DNA from: Betaproteobacteria bacterium
GTDB lineage: Bacteria; Verrucomicrobiota; Verrucomicrobiia; Methylacidiphilales; UBA1321
Length of the DNA stretch: 56,561 bases
Direction: 5' to 3'
NCBI GenBank assembly: GCA_903970275.1
Contig: CAJCIA010000034.1
Span: forward strand, 1 to 56,561
The position numbers and the translations under genes were made by a program. Under the pieces are notes generated by a model that worked only from the letters and a program-made list of their open reading frames with translations, was not told the DNA's origin and ran no database searches. Below, piece by piece: positions 51,775 to 56,561 of the stretch. Positions within the stretch are counted from its first letter, which is position 1. Every line of letters begins with the position of its first letter.

Positions 51775-52833
51775 CTAGTAGCGGGGCTCCGGACGGAACT
51801 CGAAAATCTGATCTTCCGGCGCGAAGATGTCCTCGAAGACAGTCTCGATTTCCGGCTCCGCGCTCTTCTCTGCGAAGTCGTAGGACTCCTGCGCAATCTC
51901 CGTCACTTCCGCGTCAATCGCTTCCAGGCTTTCCGCCGTCGCGATCTTGCCTTCGATGAGGCGCGCTTTGTAGAGCTCGATGGGATCGCCCTTGCGGCGC
52001 TCCTCGATCTCCTCCTTCTTGCGGTAGTTGCCCGGATCGGACATGGAGTGGCCGAAGTAGCGGTAGGTCTTGATCTCCATCAAGGTCGGCTGGCTCTCCG
52101 TTCGGGCCAGTGACACGGCCTCGAACGTCTTGGCGCGGACATCGTCGAGGTCCATGCCGTTCGCCTGGATGGCCGCCATGTCAAAGGCACCGGCGCGCTT
52201 GGTCAGCGGATCGCCAGCGGACGAGCGGCTGATGGAGGTGCCCATCGACCACTCGTTGTTCTCGATAATATAGATGATGGGCAGCTTCCACAGCGCAGCG
52301 AGGTTCATGGCCTCATGCACGGCGCCCTGGTTGATCGCGCCGTCGCCCATGTAGGCGAGCGTAACGCGGTTGGTGTCGAGATACTTTTGCGCAAAGGCGA
52401 TGCCGGTCCCGAGCGGAATCTGGCCGCCGACGATGCCGTGGCCGCCGTAAAAATGCTTCTTGGCGTCGAAGAAATGCATCGAGCCGCCCTTGCCGCGGGA
52501 GCAACCGGTGATCTTGCCGAAAAGCTCGGCCATGCAGGCGTTTGGATCAACCCCGCGGGCGAGAGCGTGGCCGTGATCGCGGTACGCGGTGATGACCGCA
52601 TCATCTTCGTTAAGCACCGAGATGGTGCCGACCGCGACCGCTTCCTGCCCGTTATAGAGATGGCAAAATCCCTTGATCTTTCCCTGGGTGAAGGCCTGCT
52701 TCGATTTTTCCTCGAACCGGCGGATGAGAAGCATCGTCCGGTAGAGCGCGATTTTTTCCTGCGGCGTTTGCTCGGGCAGACGTGGAATTTGTTGATTCTT
52801 CGAGCTTTTAACGTCGGGATCGGCGGCGCGCAT
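51775..52833 (-). CDS. pdhA: Pyruvate dehydrogenase E1 component alpha subunit
   Basis: A 352-residue E1-alpha, ThDP-binding. Features: YRTMLLIRRFEEKSKQAFTQ, GKIKGFCHLYNGQEAVAVGT, RDHGHALARGVDPNACMAEL, GKGGSMHFFDAKKHFYGGHG, the ThDP motif GDGAINQGAVHEAMNLAALW leading to IENNEWSMGTSISRS, and RYFGHSMSDPGNYRKKEEIE with the usual phosphorylation-loop residues. It is first in the operon; about 200 bases upstream hold its promoter, and I see no recognisable operator there. It works with PdhB. Confidence 0.96.
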   Translation of the reverse strand: MRAADPDVKSSKNQQIPRLPEQTPQEKIALYRTMLLIRRFEEKSKQAFTQGKIKGFCHLYNGQEAVAVGTISVLNEDDAVITAYRDHGHALARGVDPNACMAELFGKITGCSRGKGGSMHFFDAKKHFYGGHGIVGGQIPLGTGIAFAQKYLDTNRVTLAYMGDGAINQGAVHEAMNLAALWKLPIIYIIENNEWSMGTSISRSSAGDPLTKRAGAFDMAAIQANGMDLDDVRAKTFEAVSLARTESQPTLMEIKTYRYFGHSMSDPGNYRKKEEIEERRKGDPIELYKARLIEGKIATAESLEAIDAEVTEIAQESYDFAEKSAEPEIETVFEDIFAPEDQIFEFRPEPRY

Positions 52834-53036
52834 GACGCGTAGAAAATAGCTACGCGCAAGAGGGAAATCAAGCGGGTTCGGCGAGAATCCGCGCGGGAAC
52901 CCACTCGCGCGCGCGATTCGTTGCGCCGCGCCAAAGCATCGTGAAAATTGCGATGCCGCTTCCGCGTCGAAACAACGCGACAGGCGGCCGTTCGCCGAAG
53001 GTTTACAGCTTGCGAAAAGCTCTTACCATCGCGCCC

Positions 53037-53267
53037 ATGTCCTATCTGCGTTTTCTCTTCGCTTTCGCGGTGATCGCTCCGCTGGCCGGCTGTGCCTCCT
53101 ATCAGGTGGGCAATGACCATGCCAACGACAACGGCAGCTACGAAGGCTCAACCCTGAACAGCTCGGTGACGGACCAGAACCCGCACGTGGGCGGCGATCA
53201 GAATTACCCGGCCTCCGTCAGTGACCAGGGCCGCCAGCAGGTGCCTCCCGGGCAGACGGATTACTGA
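53037..53267 (+). CDS. Small lipoprotein of unknown function
   Basis: A 76-residue protein with a lipoprotein signal (MSYLRFLFAFAVIAPLAGC, Cys 19 lipidated). The mature part is short, polar and Asn/Gly/Gln-rich (YQVGNDHANDNGSYEGSTLN, DYPASVSDQGRQQ-like), with no fold visible. ATG 53037 is the start of the signal peptide; the frame is open 32 codons further up. Its stop overlaps the stop of queG on the other strand by seven bases, so the two transcripts are convergent. Confidence 0.75.
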   Translation: MSYLRFLFAFAVIAPLAGCASYQVGNDHANDNGSYEGSTLNSSVTDQNPHVGGDQNYPASVSDQGRQQVPPGQTDY

Positions 53268-54304
53268 GGCGTGGCAGCGAGCCGCCCGACAATTTGCCGC
53301 GCAGCCCAGGCGGCATGCTCGCGGACGAGCGGCTCCTCGTGGTTCTCCGCGCGCTGCAAGGCGGGCAGATCCTCCATGGTGCCGATATTTCCGAGCACGA
53401 CGCAGATGTTGCGCAGCAGGCCACGACGCTTGACGCGGAGGATGGGGCTGCGCGCAAAGCGGCGCTTGAACTCCGTGTTGGTCATTTCAAGCATCGCGCG
53501 CAAATCGAGCGCGGTCTCCGGCCCGGCGAGAAAGCGGGCTTCGCGGGTGGTCTCGGCAAAGCGGTTCCAGGGGCAGACGTCCAGGCACTCGTCGCAACCG
53601 TAAACACGGTCACCGATGAGGGGCCGCAGCTCTTCCGGAATGGAGCCCTTGAGCTCGATGGTCAGGTAGGCGATGCAGCGGCGCGCATCGAGTTGGTAGG
53701 GCGCGGTGATGGCGCGCGTCGGACAAGCATCCAGGCAGCGCGAGCACGAGCCGCAGTGATCGGTTTCCGGCGCGTCGGGATCAAGGTCGAGCGTGGTGAT
53801 GATCTCGCCGAGCAGGAGCCACGGGCCGCGTGAGCGGTTGATCAGCATCGTGCTCTTGCCCTGCCAGCCGAGACCGGCGCGCTGGGCGAGCGGCTTTTCC
53901 AGGACGGGGCCGGTATCGACGTAGACCTTGGCCGCGGCGCCCTGCGCTGAAATTTCGTCCGCGAGAGTGCGCAGCTTTTCCAGCAGGACCTCGTGATAAT
54001 CCTCACCCAGCGCATAGCGGGCGATGCGGCCTCGACCCCCTGGCGTTGGCTGCCAGTAATTGAGGCCGCCCACGATGAGGCTGCGGGCGCCGGGCAGGAC
54101 GAGGCGCGGATCGCCGCGGCGATCCGGATCGCGGGTTAGCCATGCCATCTCGCCGGCTTGGTCGCGCGCGGCCCAGTCGCGGAAAAAGTCGGCGTGCCGG
54201 GTGGGATAAGCCGCCGTGATCCCACAGGCGTCGAGGCCTAGTTCCGCCGCACGGCGCTTGATGGCCGCGGCGGTTGGGGCCTGCGGTGGCATGACATCAA
54301 TCAT
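53261..54304 (-). CDS. queG: Epoxyqueuosine reductase
   Basis: A 347-residue enzyme that removes the epoxide in the last step of queuosine tRNA modification. It has a cobalamin-binding N-terminal domain (LIVGGLNYWQPTPGGRGRIA, KVYVDTGPVLEKPLAQRAG, GWQGKSTMLINRSRG), then two [4Fe-4S] clusters in CGSCSRCLDACPTRAI and GCDECLDVCPWNRFAE, then a HEAT-like helical tail (RNICVVLGNIGTMEDLPALQ). ATG 54304 overlaps the aroK stop by eight bases; ATG 54292 is an alternative. No other queuosine gene is here. Confidence 0.95.
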   Translation of the reverse strand: MIDVMPPQAPTAAAIKRRAAELGLDACGITAAYPTRHADFFRDWAARDQAGEMAWLTRDPDRRGDPRLVLPGARSLIVGGLNYWQPTPGGRGRIARYALGEDYHEVLLEKLRTLADEISAQGAAAKVYVDTGPVLEKPLAQRAGLGWQGKSTMLINRSRGPWLLLGEIITTLDLDPDAPETDHCGSCSRCLDACPTRAITAPYQLDARRCIAYLTIELKGSIPEELRPLIGDRVYGCDECLDVCPWNRFAETTREARFLAGPETALDLRAMLEMTNTEFKRRFARSPILRVKRRGLLRNICVVLGNIGTMEDLPALQRAENHEEPLVREHAAWAARQIVGRLAATPQ

Positions 54305-54821
54305 AGGCCTCGCGCAGCGTGACAATGGAACGCGCCACATCGTCCGGCGACGACAGGTTCGTCTCCACGCGATAATGGGCCATGCCGTAGTAGTTGCCGC
54401 GCCGTTCCAGCATCTCGCGCACGATCAGCTCGAGGTCCATGCCGGGCACGTTGAGCAGCGGCCGGGTCGCCGCCTCGGTTGTCCTCAGGCGCGAAACGAG
54501 GATCTCCACGTTGGCAGAAAGGTAAACGACGACGGTCTCCTTCAGGAGCAATTCGCGGGTGGCTTCCCACAGAAACGCGCCGCCGCCAAGCGAGAGCACG
54601 GCGGGGGGTTGCTTGATCAGCTCACCGATGAGCGTGCATTCCGTGCGCCGGAAATAAGCCTCGCCCTTGGCAATGAAGATTTCGCTGATCGGCATGCCCT
54701 CAGCCGTCTCGATCAGCGCGTCCACCTCGATTACGGGCCGACCCAGGCGCGAGGCCAGCAGGGGCGCGACGCTGCTCTTGCCCGCGCCCATCATGCCAAT
54801 GAGGGTGACGTGTTTGGGCAT
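54297..54821 (-). CDS. aroK: Shikimate kinase
   Basis: A 174-residue P-loop kinase that phosphorylates shikimate in aromatic amino acid synthesis. Walker A is GMMGAGKSS; substrate-binding residues lie in EVDALIETAEGMPISEIFIA (Asp) and AKGEAYFRRTECTLIGEL (Arg), and the GGG loop in VLSLGGGAFL. The LID contains RLRTTEAATRPLLN with its Arg. The start is ATG 54821; an in-frame TTG lies three codons earlier. A chorismate synthase gene on the other strand, 575 bases away, belongs to the same pathway. Confidence 0.95.
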   Translation of the reverse strand: MPKHVTLIGMMGAGKSSVAPLLASRLGRPVIEVDALIETAEGMPISEIFIAKGEAYFRRTECTLIGELIKQPPAVLSLGGGAFLWEATRELLLKETVVVYLSANVEILVSRLRTTEAATRPLLNVPGMDLELIVREMLERRGNYYGMAHYRVETNLSSPDDVARSIVTLREAYD

Positions 54822-54874
54822 GACGAACAATGCCCAACCGAGGCGCGATTGACAATCTGGCGGTCGGCCGGCGG

Positions 54875-55297
54875 CTAATCCTGACCCTCAAAAATAAACT
54901 GCCCGCTGCTTTTGCGAAGCAGACCGAACTGGGTCGAGTTATAGCCAATGGCGATAAATTCGTTGCGTTTCCCGTACTGCGTTTTCCGCTGCCACCATTT
55001 CTGCTCAGGCACGGCAAAATAAAGAATGACTGGACGATCGTATCGGTAAGCGGAGCAATGGGCTTCATCCAAAGGATCCACGCGCCAGAGCAACTTGCCT
55101 GCAGGGCTCACCGCCGATACATGGCGACCGTCAGAATCGAGAAAATAGGAAACGCCCGTATCGCGGTCGTTCAATACCCGCGGCGTGACGAAGTCCTGGT
55201 TGAGAACCGGAACAGACATATGCGCCGACTGGGTGTTTGCCGAAGCCCAGAGCACGGCGGGCCAACTCAATGCGAGCAGGACGAGCGAAAGCCTCAT
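54875..55297 (-). CDS. Small exported protein of unknown function
   Basis: A 140-residue protein with signal peptide MRLSLVLLALSWPAVLWASA (ATG 55297; the frame opens 12 codons earlier without a signal). The mature part is beta-rich with repeated motifs like GVSYFLDSDGRHVSAVSPAG and KLLWRVDPLDEAH, which resemble one or two blades of a PQQ/propeller-type repeat (sequence containing D-DG--V-A, then G-LLW). It could be a small fragment of a beta-propeller, but I cannot assign a family. It is about 50 bases upstream of aroK on the same strand. Confidence 0.7.
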   Translation of the reverse strand: MRLSLVLLALSWPAVLWASANTQSAHMSVPVLNQDFVTPRVLNDRDTGVSYFLDSDGRHVSAVSPAGKLLWRVDPLDEAHCSAYRYDRPVILYFAVPEQKWWQRKTQYGKRNEFIAIGYNSTQFGLLRKSSGQFIFEGQD

Positions 55298-55396
55298 CGG
55301 GTTTAGTCTGAGCTTTTGGCGAAAAACCCACAACGCCTGCGTGAATCCACCCGAGTTTGCAGTGTTCGCGAGTCATGTCATTTGTTAGCCTTATTT

Positions 55397-56479
55397 ATGC
55401 CGAACAGCCTGGGCCATCTTTTCCGCATCACGACCTTTGGCGAGTCGCATGGTGGCGGCGTGGGTGTCATCGTGGATGGCTGTCCGCCGCGCATTCCCCT
55501 CGCCGCGGCCGACATTCAGGTTGATCTTGATCGGCGCCGGCCGGGGCAGAGCAAGATCGTCACGCCGCGCAAGGAGAGCGATACCTGCGAGATTCTTTCC
55601 GGCGTGAGCGACGGCCAGACGCTCGGGACGCCGATCGCCATTTTGGTGCGCAATGAGGATCAGCGGCCGGAGGCGTACAAGGAGATGGAGACGCTCTACC
55701 GGCCCTCGCACGCGGATTATACCTACCAGGCGAAATACGGCGTTCGCGCCGTGCAGGGCGGAGGTCGCGCCTCGGCGCGGGAAACGATCGGACGCGTGGC
55801 GGCAGGCGCCGTGGCGCAGCAGGTTTTTCGAAAGCTGGTGCCCGGCCTGGAAATCCTGGCCTACGTCTCGCAGGTGCATCACCTGATCGCGCCCACGCAG
55901 GTGGAAAACATCACCTTCAAGGAGATCGAGAGCAACATCGTCCGCTGGCCGGACTCGCACGACGCGGAGCGAGTGATCGCGTTGATCGAGCAGGTGCGGT
56001 CGGAGGGCGACTCGGTGGGCGGAGTCGTTTCCGTCATCGTGCGCGGCGCGCCGGTGGGCCTAGGCGAGCCGGTCTTCGACAAGCTGGAGGCCGATCTGGC
56101 CAAGGCGATGCTGAGCCTGCCCGCGAGCAAGGGCTTCGAAATCGGGTCGGGCTTTGCCGGCACGCGCCTGCGCGGTTCGGAGCACAACGACGCCTTCATC
56201 AACGTTGGCGGTCGCGTGCGCACGGCAACGAATCGCAGCGGCGGCATTCAGGGCGGCATCTCCAACGGCGAGGAGATCGTCTTTCGCGTTGCCTTCAAGC
56301 CGACGGCGACGATTGCGCAGGCCCAGCAAACGGTCAGCATCAGCGGCGAACCGGCCGAGCTCAAGGCACGCGGTCGACACGATCCGTGCGTGCTGCCGCG
56401 CGCCGTGCCGATGGTCGAGGCGATGACGCGCCTGGTGCTGGTTGATCACTGGCTGCGGCAGCGGGCGATCGCGGACTAA
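55397..56479 (+). CDS. aroC: Chorismate synthase
   Basis: A 360-residue enzyme making chorismate from EPSP with reduced FMN. Signatures: [20 protein letters not shown] at the start, [40 protein letters not shown], the [20 protein letters not shown] region with [35 protein letters not shown], and [20 protein letters not shown] at the end. ATG 55397 begins the usual [10 protein letters not shown] start; the frame is open 27 codons further up, with no family match. No ribosome site is visible upstream. Confidence 0.96.
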   Translation: MPNSLGHLFRITTFGESHGGGVGVIVDGCPPRIPLAAADIQVDLDRRRPGQSKIVTPRKESDTCEILSGVSDGQTLGTPIAILVRNEDQRPEAYKEMETLYRPSHADYTYQAKYGVRAVQGGGRASARETIGRVAAGAVAQQVFRKLVPGLEILAYVSQVHHLIAPTQVENITFKEIESNIVRWPDSHDAERVIALIEQVRSEGDSVGGVVSVIVRGAPVGLGEPVFDKLEADLAKAMLSLPASKGFEIGSGFAGTRLRGSEHNDAFINVGGRVRTATNRSGGIQGGISNGEEIVFRVAFKPTATIAQAQQTVSISGEPAELKARGRHDPCVLPRAVPMVEAMTRLVLVDHWLRQRAIAD

Positions 56480-56561
56480 GGTAAGTTTCGATCGCCGAAC
56501 GGTTCGGGATCGGATGGGCCGCCTTCCTGCGCGCGACGCGCGCCCGGGCCAACGGGCGGTT
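56476..56561 (-). CDS. Possible C-terminal end of a convergent gene (partial)
   Basis: The last 86 bases read on the minus strand as an open frame entering from outside the window (Pro/Gly-rich, ending [11 protein letters not shown]) to a TAG at 56478-56476, which lies inside the aroC stop. It may be the end of a convergent gene. Length is too short to decide, and the other frames are open too. Confidence 0.2.
   Translation of the reverse strand, partial: PPVGPGARRAQEGGPSDPEPFGDRNLP

Overview
The window looks like chromosome of a GC-rich Gram-negative bacterium, most probably a member of the Verrucomicrobiota. The Gram-negative envelope is clear from a TonB receptor with its own ExbB/ExbD/TonB, YdbH/YnbE/YdbL-type envelope proteins and several lipoproteins. 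The phylum call rests on the overall gene style (Na+/solute symporters, sugar porters, GMC oxidoreductase with a gluconate dehydrogenase subunit 3 partner, GlgE pathway, many starts without a Shine-Dalgarno) and is an inference. There is no rRNA, CRISPR array, transposase or prophage. Three tRNA genes (Cys, Val, Pro) lie between protein genes.

Layout. 1-2605: start of a beta-carbonic anhydrase, pheT and tRNA-Cys. 2606-4100: an AT-richer patch with a small secreted protein and a decayed coding region carrying a double-psi beta-barrel segment. 4189-9209: a self-contained TonB uptake locus (Cys-motif protein, receptor, His-rich periplasmic protein, ExbB, ExbD, TonB), perhaps for a metal, followed by a strongly structured intergenic element and a cupin gene. 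9921-14901: a five-gene cluster of GT4 glycosyltransferase, PqqD-like RiPP recognition element, HprK-like kinase, GT2 glycosyltransferase and NTP_transf_5 nucleotidyltransferase. This resembles the accessory half of lasso-peptide or exopolysaccharide clusters, but with no visible precursor or cyclase; it is the best candidate for something undescribed.

14903-21776 (minus): GlgE, a TreS-maltokinase fusion and a sugar porter, i.e. trehalose to maltose to maltose-1-phosphate to alpha-glucan. 22045-25806: a second sugar porter, tRNA-Val, a sodium/solute symporter with a tiny two-helix partner, a strong terminator and tRNA-Pro. 26030-34296 (minus): seven tightly packed genes: TPP-dependent pyruvate oxidase-like enzyme, enolase-superfamily dehydratase, an internally duplicated membrane protein, gluconate dehydrogenase subunit 3, GMC oxidoreductase, 6-phosphogluconolactonase and an SDR. 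Together they suggest oxidation of a sugar to its lactone and acid, dehydration, and disposal of pyruvate; a KDPG aldolase gene lies close by.

34606-38950: a DUF4139 protein, KDPG aldolase, an AzgA-like permease and a small lipoprotein with a strong terminator. 39020-43572 (minus): a YdbH-like protein, a lipoprotein that looks like YnbE fused to YdbL, and an MMPL/RND transporter. 44064-47250: a response regulator with a C-terminal four-Cys module, then FtsK. 47263-52833 (minus): a secreted protein, an esterase, and a pyruvate dehydrogenase operon pdhA-pdhB-(MBL hydrolase)-pdhC. 53037-56479: a small lipoprotein, queG, aroK, a small exported protein and aroC. Many boundaries are 4-base ATGA overlaps, so operon structure is well supported in the minus-strand clusters.
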